NCBI RefSeq assembly: GCF_008001015.1
Contig: NZ_CP042862.1
Coordinates: 806,001-870,000, forward strand
Reading direction: 5' to 3'
Length of the DNA: 64,000 nucleotides
Source: Serinicoccus profundi
GTDB lineage: Bacteria > Actinomycetota > Actinomycetes > Actinomycetales > Dermatophilaceae
Shown here: in pieces, positions 25,269 through 34,324 of the stretch
Position numbering within the stretch: position 1 is the first letter of the stretch
Layout of the letters: each line of letters begins with the position of its first letter
Notes under the pieces: generated by a model
Database searches by the model: none
Told to the model about the DNA's origin: nothing
The model's input: only the letters and a program-made list of their open reading frames with translations
Translations under genes and position numbers: made by a program

Positions 25269-26012
25269 ATGACAGGTATGAGCATGGTGGGCATGGTGGG
25301 ACAGACCCGGCGCCGAGCGCTGGAGGGTGCGCGGAGCCGGGCGCAGGACCCGCGTCGTCAGCTGGCGGCGCTCGGGCCGGTGGAGCAGCTGCGGGCCGGG
25401 CGGCTGGGCCGACGGCTCGGCCAGCTGCTCGTGGGGCTGTGGCTCTACGGCGTCTCGATCGCGCTCATGGTGCGCGGGGTGCTGGGCAACATGCCGTGGG
25501 ACGTGCTGCACCAGGGCATCGCACGCCACCTGCCGCTCAGTCTCGGCACCATCATCATCGGCGTCTCGGTGCTCGTGCTGCTGCTGTGGATCCCGCTGCG
25601 CCAGCCGCCCGGCCTCGGCACGATCGCCAACGCGCTGCTCGTCGGGGTGGCCGCCGACGTCACGCTGTGGCTCATCGAACCGGGGGAGGGCTATGCCGCG
25701 CGCGCCGGGCTCATGGCCCTCGGGGTGCTGCTCAACGGCGTCGCGAGCGCGATGTACATCGGCGCGCAGCTCGGTCCGGGCCCCCGCGACGGGCTGATGA
25801 CCGGGATCGCGCGACGGACCGGGTGGTCGCTGCGGATCGTGCGGACCGGTATCGAGGTCGCGGTGATCGCCCTGGGCTGGCTGCTCGGCGGGATCGTCGG
25901 CGTGGGCACGGTCGTGTATGCCGTGGCCATCGGCCCACTGACGCAGGCGCTGCTGCCGTGGTTCACCGTGACGCTGCCCGGAGCAGACCGTTCGGCGTCC
26001 GAGGCGCGCTAG
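25269..26012 (+). CDS. yczE: YczE-like integral membrane protein
   Basis: 247 residues; ATG 25269 preferred (a TTG at 25257 and ATGs at 25278 and later are in frame). About six membrane spans follow a basic N-terminus: QLLVGLWLYGVSIALMVRGVLG, LSLGTIIIGVSVLVLLLWIPL, IANALLVGVAADVTLWL, AGLMALGVLLNGVASAMYIGAQLG, VRTGIEVAVIALGWLLGG and a last one. GLGTIANALLVG and GPGPRDGLMTGIARRTGWSLRIVRTGIEV are typical of the YczE/YitT family, whose function is not established. It is divergent from its likely regulator and shares the palindromic operator. Confidence 0.85.
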   Translation: MTGMSMVGMVGQTRRRALEGARSRAQDPRRQLAALGPVEQLRAGRLGRRLGQLLVGLWLYGVSIALMVRGVLGNMPWDVLHQGIARHLPLSLGTIIIGVSVLVLLLWIPLRQPPGLGTIANALLVGVAADVTLWLIEPGEGYAARAGLMALGVLLNGVASAMYIGAQLGPGPRDGLMTGIARRTGWSLRIVRTGIEVAVIALGWLLGGIVGVGTVVYAVAIGPLTQALLPWFTVTLPGADRSASEAR

Positions 26013-26039
26013 TCAGGGCCTGACGTCAGCGGCGCGGTG

Positions 26040-26321
26040 TCAGTGCCCGCGCAACGCCTCGACGAGCTCGTCCTTGGTCATCGAGGAGCGACCCTCGATG
26101 TCGAGCTCGGCGGCACGTTCGCGCAGCTCCTCGACGGTGCGGTCCTCGTAGTTCTCCGCCTCGCCGCCGCGCTCGCCGACCTCCGAGCGGGAGCTCGCGG
26201 CCGCGGCGTTGGCGATGCGAGCGGCCTTCTCCTTGCTCGCACCGTCCTCGCGCAGCGCCTCGTAGACCTCGGCGTCCTTGACGCTGGGGCCCGGGTCGTC
26301 CTTCTTCTTCTCACCGGCCAT
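26040..26321 (-). CDS. Small Rho-N/SAP-like domain protein
   Basis: 93 residues, highly charged. The first half (MAGEKKKDDPGPSVKDAEVYEALREDGASKEKAARIANAA) matches short actinobacterial proteins of the DUF7218 type. The end, EDRTVEELRERAAELDIEGRSSMTKDELVEALRGH, is a Rho N-terminal/SAP-like helix-extended-helix fold that often binds nucleic acids. Start chosen at the ATG 26321; the frame is open far upstream but that is antisense to the oxidoreductase. No ribosome-binding site is obvious. Its function is not known; possibly a stress-related nucleic acid-binding protein. Confidence 0.78.
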   Translation of the reverse strand: MAGEKKKDDPGPSVKDAEVYEALREDGASKEKAARIANAAAASSRSEVGERGGEAENYEDRTVEELRERAAELDIEGRSSMTKDELVEALRGH

Positions 26322-26355
26322 GCGGCCGAGGGTATGCCGTGCCAAGGTGGGACGC

Positions 26356-27155
26356 ATGGCGAACACCGGCGACCGCCCCGTCCGACTCGGCGTGCAGATC
26401 CAGCCCCAGCACGCGACATACCAGCAGATCCGCGAGGCCGTCGACCGGCTGGAGGGCGCAGGCGTGGACCTGGTGATGACGTGGGACCACTTCTCCCCCT
26501 CACCGGTGAGCCGGACGGGCTTCACTTCGAGTGCTGGACCACGCTCGGTGCCTGGGCCGAGCAGACCTCCCGGGTGGAGATCGGTGCGCTGGTCACCTGC
26601 AACTCCTACCGCAACCCCGACCTGCTCGCCGACATGGCGCGGACCGTCGACCACATCAGCGACGGGCGGCTGTTCCTCGGGATCGGGTCGGGATGGTTCG
26701 AGCGCGACTACACCGAGTACGGCTACGACTTCGGCACGGCCGGCTCCCGGCTGGACGACCTGGCGGTCGCGATGCCGCGCATCCGCGAGCGGTGGGCGCG
26801 GCTGAACCCGGAGCCCACGCGGGAGATCCCGGTGATGATCGGTGGCGGCGGGGAGAAGAAGACGCTGCGCATCGTGGCCGAGCACGCGACCATCTGGCAC
26901 TCCTTCGGCGACGCGGACACCCTGAGGCACAAGCTCGGGGTGCTCGGCCGGCACTGCGAGGACGTCGGGCGGGACAGCGCCGAGATCGAGGTGTCCGTCG
27001 CGGCCGCGGGAGCCCTGGACCAGGGCCCGGGCGAGGACGCGGAGGCGAAGTATGCCGAGGGGGCGCGCCTCTTCACGGTGCACACGAGCGGTCCGGACTA
27101 CCCGATGGACGGGCTCGACGCCTGGCTCGCCTGGCGGGACGAGCGCAACGGCTGA
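26356..27155 (+). pseudogene. LLM-class F420-dependent oxidoreductase with one frameshift
   Basis: From ATG 26356 the frame encodes NTGDRPVRLGVQIQPQHATYQQIREAVDRLEGAGVDLVMTWDHFS, a typical luciferase-like N-terminus. At the CCCCC run near 26494-26498 the continuation moves to another frame: PLTGEPDGLHFECWTTLGAWAEQTSRVEIGALVTCNSYRNP, then ARTVDHISDGRLFLGIGSGW, EIPVMIGGGGEKKTLRIVAEHATIWHSFG, and on to the stop. One added C restores a single ~267-residue protein (DHFSPLTGEPDG). F420 enzymes of this group carry out hydride transfer in the cytosol; substrate unknown. Either the gene is inactivated or the C run was undercalled. The short spacing suggests it is not in an operon with rph. Confidence 0.82.
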
Positions 27156-27156
27156 G

Positions 27157-27246
27157 CCATCTGCGGCGCTCGGTGGGGGTGAGAGCGACCATCCGCGGCG
27201 CTCGGTGGGGGTGAGAGCGACCATCTGCGGCGCTCGGTGGGGCGGA
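27157..27246. repeat. 32-bp tandem repeat, 2.8 copies
   Basis: Copies begin at 27157, 27189 and 27221 (CCATCTGCGGCGCTCGGTGG and on). They are nearly identical, with one C/T difference in the second copy, and the third copy is truncated. The array fills the gap between the oxidoreductase stop and the rph promoter. Confidence 0.88.
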
Positions 27247-27267
27247 CGGGCGGATGGACCGACGGCA

Positions 27268-27273
27268 TACCCT
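27268..27273 (+). promoter_or_regulatory. -10 box of rph (probably leaderless)
   Basis: TACCCT in the context GGCATACCCTG ends 6 bases before the rph ATG at 27280. It is the same arrangement as upstream of the FAH-family gene and ettA. Confidence 0.5.
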
Positions 27274-27279
27274 GGGCGC

Positions 27280-28074
27280 ATGACGTCACGCCACGACGGC
27301 CGCAGCGCCGACCAGCTCCGTGAGATCCGCATCACCCGCAACTGGCTCGACCACGCCGAGGGCAGCGTGCTCGTGGAGTTCGGCAGGACCCGGGTGCTGT
27401 GCGCCGCGTCCTTCACCGGCGGGGTGCCCCGCTGGCGCAAGGGCAGCGGCAAGGGCTGGACGACCGCCGAGTACGCCATGCTGCCGCGCTCCACGCACAC
27501 CCGCTCGGACCGGGAGTCGGTCAAGGGTCGGCTGGGGGGCCGCACCCACGAGATCAGCCGGCTCATCGGCCGTTCCCTGCGCGCGGTCGTCGACCTGGAT
27601 GCGTTGGGGGAGAACACCATCCACCTCGACTGCGACGTGCTGCAGGCCGACGGCGGCACCCGCACCGCTGCCATCACCGGGGCCTACGTCGCGCTCGTCG
27701 ACGCCGTCGAGACCGCCCGCGCCAAGGGCCTCATCGCCAAGAAGGCCGAGCCGATCACCGGCTCGGTCGCCGCGGTGAGCGTCGGGGTCGTCGACGGCGA
27801 GCCCGTGCTCGACCTCGACTACCCCGAGGACTCCACCGCGGAGACCGACATGAATGTCGTCATGACCGGCGACGGCCGCTTCGTCGAGGTGCAGGGCACC
27901 GCCGAGGGCACGCCCTTCGACCGCGAGCTGCTGGACGCGCTCCTCGACCTCGCCGCCGAGGGCTGCGCCGAGCTCACCGCACGCCAGGCCGCCGCCTTCG
28001 GGGCCGACGACATGGGCGGCACCGACAGTCACGAGGCCGGCGCCGACGTCGACCAGGGGCCGCCCACGTGGTGA
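27280..28074 (+). CDS. rph: Ribonuclease PH
   Basis: 264 residues. Phosphorolytic 3'-5' exoribonuclease that trims tRNA 3' ends, cytoplasmic. Motifs: the [14 protein letters not shown] opening, [83 protein letters not shown] and [12 protein letters not shown] ~25-residue polar C-terminal tail is longer than usual. The stop overlaps rdgB, a common rph-rdgB operon in bacteria. Confidence 0.97.
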   Translation: MTSRHDGRSADQLREIRITRNWLDHAEGSVLVEFGRTRVLCAASFTGGVPRWRKGSGKGWTTAEYAMLPRSTHTRSDRESVKGRLGGRTHEISRLIGRSLRAVVDLDALGENTIHLDCDVLQADGGTRTAAITGAYVALVDAVETARAKGLIAKKAEPITGSVAAVSVGVVDGEPVLDLDYPEDSTAETDMNVVMTGDGRFVEVQGTAEGTPFDRELLDALLDLAAEGCAELTARQAAAFGADDMGGTDSHEAGADVDQGPPTW

Positions 28075-28754
28075 GCGCGCGGCGGATCGTCCTGGCGACC
28101 CGCAACCCGGGCAAGGTGGGTGAGCTGCGCGACATCCTCGCCGACGTCCTCGACCGCAGCGGCCTCGAGCTCGTCGGTCTCGACGCCTTCCCCGAGCTCG
28201 ACGACGTCGTCGAGTCGGGCGTGACCTTCGCCCAGAACGCCCTGCTCAAGGCCCGGTATGCCGCAGCCGCCACCGGGCTGCCGGCGCTCGCCGACGACTC
28301 GGGGCTTGCCGTCGACGTCCTGCACGGGGCCCCGGGGATCTTCTCGGCCCGCTGGTCGGGTCCGCTCGGTGAGGCCACCGGCCGGACCAAGGACGAGGCC
28401 AACAACGACCTGCTGCTGGCCCAGCTCGCCGACGTGCCCGACGAGCACCGGGGAGCCGAGTTCGTCTGTGCCGCAGCGCTCGTGCTGCCGGACGCCCGCA
28501 CCCCCGACGCGGTCGTCGCGGCCGGAGGGACGGCCCCGCAGCTCGCGGGCAGCGAGTGGGTGCGCGAGGGTCGCTGCCGGGGAGTCCTGGCTCGGGAGCC
28601 GCGGGGCACCAACGGCTTCGGCTACGACCCGCTTCTCGTCCGCCCCGACGGGCGCACCCTCGCCGAGCACACCAGCGAGGAGAAGCACGCGATCTCCCAC
28701 CGCGGCGAGGCCTTCCGGGTCCTGGCCGTCGACGTCGAGAACCTCCTCGGCTGA
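28071..28754 (+). CDS. rdgB: XTP/dITP diphosphatase (non-canonical purine NTP pyrophosphatase)
   Basis: 227 residues. It hydrolyses ITP, dITP and XTP to monophosphates to keep damaged purines out of nucleic acids. Signature residues: [17 protein letters not shown] at the start, [37 protein letters not shown], and [11 protein letters not shown] ... [13 protein letters not shown] 28071 overlaps the rph stop; the adjacent GTG at 28068 is also possible. Length is slightly above the usual ~200 because of an insertion around [22 protein letters not shown]. Confidence 0.95.
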   Translation: MSARRIVLATRNPGKVGELRDILADVLDRSGLELVGLDAFPELDDVVESGVTFAQNALLKARYAAAATGLPALADDSGLAVDVLHGAPGIFSARWSGPLGEATGRTKDEANNDLLLAQLADVPDEHRGAEFVCAAALVLPDARTPDAVVAAGGTAPQLAGSEWVREGRCRGVLAREPRGTNGFGYDPLLVRPDGRTLAEHTSEEKHAISHRGEAFRVLAVDVENLLG

Positions 28755-28866
28755 CGCACGCCCGGTCCCTGGCCCGCAGAGCCGACCACGCGATGCGAGC
28801 AGGGGCGCGCCCACCCCATACCCTGGTCCCCTGACCCGTGGTCAAGCACGAAGGAACCGAAACCCC

Positions 28867-29967
28867 ATGGCCCACCAGTGGCGCGGCGTGATCGCCGAGT
28901 ATGCCGACCGTCTCCCCGCGACGATCACCGAGCAGGTGGTCACGCTGCGCGAGGGCGGGACGCCGCTCATCCCCGCCGAGCACCTCAGCGAGCTCGTCGG
29001 GGCCCAGGTGCACGTGAAGTACGAGGGGCTCAACCCGACCGGCTCGTTCAAGGACCGGGGCATGACGGCCGCCATCAGCGACGCCGCCCGGCAGGGCGCC
29101 AAGGCCGTCATCTGCGCCTCGACCGGCAACACGAGCGCGAGCGCCGCGGCCTATGCGACCAAGGCCGGGATGGAGTGCGGGGTGCTCGTCCCGGACGGCA
29201 AGATCGCCATGGGCAAGCTCAGCCAGGCCATCGCCGGCGGCGCGACGCTCATCCAGGTGCAGGGCAACTTCGACGACTGCCTCACCCTCGCGCGCAAGCT
29301 CGCCGAGTCCTACCCCGTCGAACTCGTCAACTCGGTCAACCCGGCCCGCATCGAGGGCCAGAAGACCGCGGCCTTCGAGGTCGTCGACGCCCTGGGCGAC
29401 GCCCCCGACATCCACTGCCTGCCCGTCGGCAACGCGGGCAACATCACCGCCTACTGGAAGGGCTACGGGGAGTATGCCGACGCGAGCCTCGCCGCCCCCG
29501 GTGCGGGCGGGCTCGCCCCGGCCACCCACCGACCGCAGATGTGGGGCTTCCAGGCCGCGGGCGCCGCGCCGATCGTCAAGGGCCACCCGGTGGACGACCC
29601 GGAGACCATCGCCACCGCGATCCGGATCGGCAACCCGGCCTCCTGGGCGCAGGCGGAGGCCGCGCGCGAGGAGTCCGGCGGCGTCATCGAGGCGGTGACC
29701 GACGAGGAGATCCTCGCCGCGCACCGGCTGCTGTCCTCGCGCGAGGGGATCTTCGTCGAGCCCGCGTCGGCCGCCTCGGTCGCCGGCCTGCTCAAGCGGC
29801 ACGCCGCGGGCCACGTGCCGGCCGGAGCCACGATCGTCTGCACGGTCACCGGCCACGGGCTCAAGGACCCGCAGTGGGCGCTCAAGGGCGCCGACGGCAG
29901 CGATGTCGACCCGGTGCGGGTCTCGGTCGACGTGGTGAGCGTCGCCGACGCTCTCGGGCTGGAGTGA
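28867..29967 (+). CDS. thrC: Threonine synthase
   Basis: 366 residues, the short actinobacterial form. It converts O-phosphohomoserine to threonine with PLP. Visible: [14 protein letters not shown], the PLP lysine at ~62 in [16 protein letters not shown], the phosphate loop [13 protein letters not shown], and [23 protein letters not shown] about ten bases before the ATG serves as ribosome-binding site, and a TACCCT box at ~28818 could be the promoter, so this transcript probably has a short leader. The stop overlaps the thrB start by one base. Homoserine dehydrogenase is not in the window. Confidence 0.96.
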   Translation: MAHQWRGVIAEYADRLPATITEQVVTLREGGTPLIPAEHLSELVGAQVHVKYEGLNPTGSFKDRGMTAAISDAARQGAKAVICASTGNTSASAAAYATKAGMECGVLVPDGKIAMGKLSQAIAGGATLIQVQGNFDDCLTLARKLAESYPVELVNSVNPARIEGQKTAAFEVVDALGDAPDIHCLPVGNAGNITAYWKGYGEYADASLAAPGAGGLAPATHRPQMWGFQAAGAAPIVKGHPVDDPETIATAIRIGNPASWAQAEAAREESGGVIEAVTDEEILAAHRLLSSREGIFVEPASAASVAGLLKRHAAGHVPAGATIVCTVTGHGLKDPQWALKGADGSDVDPVRVSVDVVSVADALGLE

Positions 29968-30926
29968 TGGGCGCGCTGACCCCGGGCGCGGTCGTCCGGG
30001 TGCGGGTGCCCGCGAGCAGCGCCAACCTCGGCCCCGGCTTCGACAGCATCGCGCTCGCGCTCGGGCTGTGGGACGAGTATGCCGTCGAGGTGCTCCCCGA
30101 GGCCGGTGCACTGGAGGTGGTGCTCGCCGGCGAGGGGGTGGGCGAGGTGCCGACCGACGGTCGCCACCTCGTGGCGGCCCGCCTGCGCGAGGCGCTGGAG
30201 GCGTGCGGCCTGGGCTGGCTGGACGGCTACGGCCTGCGGCTGACCTGCGCCAACACCATCCCCATGTCGGCGGGGCTGGGCAGCTCGGCGGCGGCCATCG
30301 TGGGCGGGCTCGGTCTCGGCTTCGCCCTCGTCCGCGAGGGGGCCCTCACCGAGGCCGACCGCGGGCTGGTCAACACCCATGCCGGGGTCGCCGAGGGCCA
30401 TCCCGACAACTCCTCGGCGTCGGTCTACGGCGGGCTCACCGTCTCCTGGATGCCGAGCGCCCAGGTCGTCCGCACCGCCCGCCCCGCGCTGCACGGCGAC
30501 GTCGTGCCGGTCGTCCTCGTGCCCACGGGCCAGCGGCTGGACACCGCGACCGCCCGGGCCGTGCTCGGCCCCTCGGTGCCGCGCCCGGACGCCGCGCGGC
30601 AGGCCGGACGCGCGGCCCTGCTCGTGCACGCGCTCACCAGCGAGCCGGCCCTGCTCCTCGACGCCACCAGCGACTGGTTGCACCAGGAGCAGCGCCGCGG
30701 GGCCTATCCCGTGACCATGGGCGCGGTCGACACCCTGCGCGGCCTCGGGCACGCTGCGGTCGTCTCCGGAGCCGGCCCGACCGTGCTCTGCCTCACGACG
30801 GCCGACCTCGCCGACACCGTGCTCGCCGAGGCCCGCTCCTGGGGACGCGGCTGGCGGGTCCTCACCCCCGGCATACCGGAGCGTGGACTGCACGTCGTCC
30901 CGCCCGCGGGCGACGACACCCCCTGA
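29967..30926 (+). CDS. thrB: Homoserine kinase
   Basis: 319 residues, GHMP kinase superfamily. It phosphorylates homoserine, making the substrate of ThrC. Motifs: VRVPASSANLGPGFDSIALALGLWDEY at the N-terminus, the ATP-binding loop IPMSAGLGSSAAAIVGGLGLG, HPDNSSASVYGGLTVSW, and the C-terminal VVSGAGPTVLCL. The ATG at 29967 uses the A of the thrC stop (TGATG), indicating translational coupling. The gene ends about 57 bases before tRNA-Leu. Confidence 0.96.
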   Translation: MGALTPGAVVRVRVPASSANLGPGFDSIALALGLWDEYAVEVLPEAGALEVVLAGEGVGEVPTDGRHLVAARLREALEACGLGWLDGYGLRLTCANTIPMSAGLGSSAAAIVGGLGLGFALVREGALTEADRGLVNTHAGVAEGHPDNSSASVYGGLTVSWMPSAQVVRTARPALHGDVVPVVLVPTGQRLDTATARAVLGPSVPRPDAARQAGRAALLVHALTSEPALLLDATSDWLHQEQRRGAYPVTMGAVDTLRGLGHAAVVSGAGPTVLCLTTADLADTVLAEARSWGRGWRVLTPGIPERGLHVVPPAGDDTP

Positions 30927-30982
30927 GCCGACCAGGCAGCGGTGACGTGGCCGGTGGTGGGGGTCGCTAGGCTGGCAGGCGC

Positions 30983-31067
30983 GCGCTCGTGGTGGAACTG
31001 GTAGACACGCAGGATTTAGGTTCCTGTGCCTCGCGGTGTGCGGGTTCGAGTCCCGCCGAGCGCACCA
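30983..31067 (+). tRNA. tRNA-Leu (anticodon TAG)
   Basis: Acceptor stem GCGCTCG/CGAGCGC, anticodon arm CAGGA-TTTAGGT-TCCTG (anticodon TAG), a long class II variable arm, T arm CGGGTTCGAGTCCCG, discriminator A and an encoded CCA at 31065-31067. It reads CUA and, with wobble, other CUN leucine codons. Confidence 0.96.
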
Positions 31068-31073
31068 GAGGCC

Positions 31074-31550
31074 TCAGGCGGGCAGCTCCACCCCGAGCTG
31101 CTTGGCCAGCGAGGCGACGTGGCCCTTGGCCCGCACGTTGTACTTCGCCACCTCGATGACGCCCGCCTCGTCGATGACGAAGGTGGAGCGGATGACGCCG
31201 ACGACGGTCTTGCCGTAGTTCTTCTTCTCGCCGTACGCGCCGTAGGCGGTGAGCATGCTCTTATCCTCGTCGGAGACGAGCGGGAAGGTCAGCCCCTCCT
31301 TCTCCACGAACCTCGCGAGCTTCTCGACCGGGTCCGGGGAGACGCCGACGACGGCATACCCCTCGCGGGTGAAGATCGCCTCGTTGTCGCGGAAGTCGCA
31401 CGCCTGGGTGGTGCAGCCCGGCGTCATGGCGGCGGGGTAGACGTAGAGGATCACCTTGCGCCCGGCGAGGTCGGCGAGGCTCAGCCGGGAGCCGTCGGCG
31501 GTGGGCAGGGACCAGGTGGGGGCCGGCTGACCGGGCTCGAGGCGCGACAT
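31074..31550 (-). CDS. bcp: Thioredoxin-dependent peroxiredoxin (BCP family)
   Basis: 158 residues. It reduces hydrogen peroxide and organic hydroperoxides in the cytosol. The peroxidatic cysteine is in YPAAMTPGCTTQACDFRDNEAIF, with the resolving cysteine five residues later, the atypical BCP pattern. VVGVSPDPVEKLARFVEKEGLTFPLVSDED and STFVIDEAGVI complete the fold. It converges on tRNA-Leu. The upstream region faces the divergent DUF3618 gene (31640), leaving ~90 bases for both promoters. Confidence 0.95.
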   Translation of the reverse strand: MSRLEPGQPAPTWSLPTADGSRLSLADLAGRKVILYVYPAAMTPGCTTQACDFRDNEAIFTREGYAVVGVSPDPVEKLARFVEKEGLTFPLVSDEDKSMLTAYGAYGEKKNYGKTVVGVIRSTFVIDEAGVIEVAKYNVRAKGHVASLAKQLGVELPA

Positions 31551-31639
31551 CGGAGGCCTTTCGACGTGAGGAGGAGGCGGGCTCTGCGTTATCGTCTCAG
31601 ACAGTACTTTCGTCCCCGGACCCCAAGGATCACCAGCCC

Positions 31640-31918
31640 ATGGCCAACAAGCAGCCTGCCCGCTCCGTCAAGGAGATCGAGGCCGACATCGCGGCGACCC
31701 GGAGCCGCCTCGCGCGCACGGTCGACGAGCTCACCTACCGGGTCAGCCCCGACACGATCAAGGCCAACGCCATCGCCTCGATGAAGGCCAAGGTGAACGA
31801 CACGGCCCTCGACGCCGACGGCAACCCGCGCTACGACCGCCTCGCGACCGCGCTCGGTGGCGTCGCCGCGGTGGCGCTCACCCTCGGCGGCCTGCGCCGC
31901 GTCTTCAACCGCAGCTGA
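31640..31918 (+). CDS. DUF3618 domain protein
   Basis: 92 residues. The opening MANKQPARSVKEIEADIAATRSRLARTVDELTYRVSPDTIKANA is the conserved DUF3618 pattern (a D/E-I-xx-TRxRLxxTVDELxxRxxP helix). A single C-terminal hydrophobic segment (ATALGGVAAVALTLGGLRRVF) suggests a tail-anchored membrane protein. Function is not established; members are widespread in actinobacteria and often sit near bcp, as here. Confidence 0.9.
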   Translation: MANKQPARSVKEIEADIAATRSRLARTVDELTYRVSPDTIKANAIASMKAKVNDTALDADGNPRYDRLATALGGVAAVALTLGGLRRVFNRS

Positions 31919-31937
31919 GACGAAGTCGCCGGGGAGG

Positions 31938-34022
31938 TCAGGATCCGCGCACGCGCCGGGCGCTGGCCTCCGGGCTGAGGTCGAGACGGCGCAAGAGCTG
32001 GGCGTTGAGCGCGACCACCACGGTCGAGGCCGACATGAGGATCGCGCCGACGCTCATCGGGAGCACGAAGCCCACCGGCGCCAGCACGCCCGCCGCGAGC
32101 GGGACGGCGAGCAGGTTGTAGCCCGCCGCCCACCAGAGGTTCTGCTGCATGGTGCGGTAGCTCGCGCGCGACAGGTCGATGACCGAGAGCACCGAGCGCG
32201 GGTCGGAGCTGGCGAGCACGACCCCGGCGGAGCCGATGGCGACATCGGTGCCGGCGCCGATCGCGAGGCCGACGTCGGCCTGCGCCAGGGCCGGGGCGTC
32301 GTTGACGCCGTCGCCGACCATCGCGACCGAGCGGCCCTCCCGCTGCAGCTCGGCGACCTTGGCCGCCTTGTCCTCCGGGCGCACGCCGGCGAAGACGCGG
32401 TCGACCCCCAGCTCCCGCGCGACGGAGTCCGCGACCGCCTGCGCGTCGCCGGTGATCATGACGACCTCGACGTCGGCGGCGTGAAGGGCCTCGACCGCCT
32501 CCCGTGACTCGGGGCGTATGCCGTCGGCCAGCCGCAGCGCCCCGATCACCTGCCCGTCGACGACGGTGTGCAGGATGATCGCGCCGTCCGCGCGCCAGTC
32601 GCCCACCACGTCGAGCTCGGCCAGCCCCTGCTCCTGGAGCAACGCCGGGCCGCCGACCTGGACCCTCGCCCCCTCGACGGTGGCGCTGACCCCCACGGCG
32701 GGGGAGGAGGTGAAGTCGGCGGCCCGGGGCACGTCGAGGTCGCGTCCCTCGGCCGCGCGGAGGATGGCGCGGGCCAGCGGGTGCTCGCTGTCGGCCTCGG
32801 CCGCCGCCGCCAGCCGGAGCACGTCCTGCTCGCCCCGACCGCCGACCGGCGCGACGGCGGTGACGACCGGCTCGCCCTCGGTGAGCGTGCCCGTCTTGTC
32901 GAAGAGCACGGTGTCGATGTCGCGCATCGCCTCCAGGGCCAGGCGGTCGGTGACCAGCACCCCGCCCTTGGCGGCGCGTTCGGTCGCGATCGAGACGACG
33001 AGCGGGATCGCCAGACCCAGGGCGTGGGGGCAGGCGATGACGAGCACGGTGATGGCGCGCACGACGGCCGACTCGGGCATCCCGAGGACCGACCAGGCGA
33101 TCGCGGTGATGACGGCCGTGCCGAGGGCGAACCAGAACAACCATCCCGCCGCGCGGTCGGCGAGCCGCTGCGTCCGCGTCGAGGACGCCTGGGCGTCGGC
33201 GACCAGCCGTTGGATGCCGGCGAGCGTGGTCTCGTCGCCGGTCGCGGTGACCTCGACGCGCAGGCCGGAGTCGGTCGCGACGGTCCCCGCCACGACGGCG
33301 TCACCGTGCTCGCGGCGGACGGGCGTGGACTCCCCGGTGACCATGGACTCGTCCATGCTGGCCGACCCGTCGACGATCCGGCCGTCGGCGGGCACCGAGG
33401 CGCCGGGCCGGACCACGACCACGTCGCCCACCCGCAGGTCCGCGGGGGAGACGGTGACCGTCGTGTCGCCCTCGACCCGCTCCGCCTCATCCGGGAGCAG
33501 GGCGGCCAGGCTGTCCAGTGCAGAGCTCGTAGCGGCCAGTGAGCGCATCTCGATCCAGTGGCCCAGCAGCATGATGACGATGAGCAGCGCCAGCTCCCAC
33601 CAGAAGTCGAGCCGGTGGTCGAGCAGGCCCGTCGTCGCTCCCCACGAGGCGAGGAAGGCGACGGTGATCGCCATACCGATGAGCAGCATCATGCCCGGCT
33701 GGCGGCTGCGGATCTCCGACATCGCGCCAGTGAGGAACGGTCGCCCTCCCCAGACGTACATCACTGTGCCGAGGACGGGCGCCACCCAGGTCAGACCCGG
33801 GAGGTCGGGCAGGGAGTAGCCGAGCAGGTCGGCGAACATCCCGCTGGTCAGCACGGTCGGCACGGCCAGGACGAGCATGATCCAGAAGAGGCGGCGGAAC
33901 TGCGCCACGTGGTCGCCGTGCCCGCCGTGGCCGGCGTGCTCGGCGTGCTCCTCGCCGTGCGCGGGGGCCCGGTCGTGCGTCGGGGCGGGATGCTGGTCGT
34001 GCGGGTGTCGAGCGTGGTCCAT
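31938..34022 (-). CDS. copB: Copper-translocating P-type ATPase, CopB-like (P1B-3)
   Basis: 694 residues. A His-rich cytoplasmic N-terminus (MDHARHPHDQHPAPTHDRAP...EHAGHGGHGDH) replaces the usual CxxC metal domain. Actuator motif MVTGES (~228-233), membrane metal site CPH (331-333, IACPHALGLAIP), phosphorylation site Asp375 (DKTGTLTEG), SEHPLA and MVGDGVNDAPAL are present. The CPH motif marks the P1B-3 group, exporting Cu2+/Cu+ or Ag+ across the plasma membrane. A CsoR-type palindrome lies at the promoter, twelve bases before the ATG, consistent with copper-inducible, leaderless expression. Confidence 0.93.
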   Translation of the reverse strand: MDHARHPHDQHPAPTHDRAPAHGEEHAEHAGHGGHGDHVAQFRRLFWIMLVLAVPTVLTSGMFADLLGYSLPDLPGLTWVAPVLGTVMYVWGGRPFLTGAMSEIRSRQPGMMLLIGMAITVAFLASWGATTGLLDHRLDFWWELALLIVIMLLGHWIEMRSLAATSSALDSLAALLPDEAERVEGDTTVTVSPADLRVGDVVVVRPGASVPADGRIVDGSASMDESMVTGESTPVRREHGDAVVAGTVATDSGLRVEVTATGDETTLAGIQRLVADAQASSTRTQRLADRAAGWLFWFALGTAVITAIAWSVLGMPESAVVRAITVLVIACPHALGLAIPLVVSIATERAAKGGVLVTDRLALEAMRDIDTVLFDKTGTLTEGEPVVTAVAPVGGRGEQDVLRLAAAAEADSEHPLARAILRAAEGRDLDVPRAADFTSSPAVGVSATVEGARVQVGGPALLQEQGLAELDVVGDWRADGAIILHTVVDGQVIGALRLADGIRPESREAVEALHAADVEVVMITGDAQAVADSVARELGVDRVFAGVRPEDKAAKVAELQREGRSVAMVGDGVNDAPALAQADVGLAIGAGTDVAIGSAGVVLASSDPRSVLSVIDLSRASYRTMQQNLWWAAGYNLLAVPLAAGVLAPVGFVLPMSVGAILMSASTVVVALNAQLLRRLDLSPEASARRVRGS

Positions 34023-34028
34023 GGCCCC

Positions 34029-34050
34029 ACTATATACCCCTATGGGGTAT
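34029..34050 (-). promoter_or_regulatory. CsoR-like operator and -10 box of the copper ATPase gene
   Basis: ATACCCC (34034-34040) and GGGGTAT (34044-34050) form a perfect 7-bp inverted repeat with a 3-base centre, the G-tract form recognised by actinobacterial CsoR copper sensors. On the minus strand TATAGT (34029-34034) is the -10 box and is directly abutted by the palindrome. Six bases separate it from the ATG, so the mRNA is probably leaderless and repressor binding would block RNA polymerase. Confidence 0.7.
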
Positions 34051-34089
34051 GCGCGCGACCCGGTCGGGGGAAGGACGACAACAGGGTGA

Positions 34090-34272
34090 TCAGGCGGCGC
34101 TGCCGCTCACGGTGACGACGCGGCGCGGGCTGGTGACGTGCCCGGGGACCACGAGACCGAAGCCCCTGGCGTACTCCAGGCGGGGTGAGACGTAGGCGGT
34201 GTCTCCCGCGCGGAAGCCGGACGTGCCCCGGGGAAGCACAGCCCGGACGGTGACCTCGCCACTGCGCAGCAC
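34090..34272 (-). CDS. Small ORF of unknown function
   Basis: 60 codons from a GTG, encoding LRSGEVTVRAVLPRGTSGFRAGDTAYVSPRLEYARGFGLVVPGHVTS. The composition looks protein-like (balanced hydrophobic and charged residues, unlike the arginine-rich shadow frames overlapping it). The frame reaches a TAG shortly upstream, so it could be a stand-alone small protein or the remnant of a larger gene's C-terminal beta domain. I cannot assign a family. It lies in the ~500-base gap between the copper ATPase and kbl. Confidence 0.3.
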   Translation of the reverse strand: MLRSGEVTVRAVLPRGTSGFRAGDTAYVSPRLEYARGFGLVVPGHVTSPRRVVTVSGSAA

Positions 34273-34324
34273 GACCGCCTGCTGTCCGCTCTCGCGAGGC
34301 TATCGACTCACCGCGCCGGCCGGG

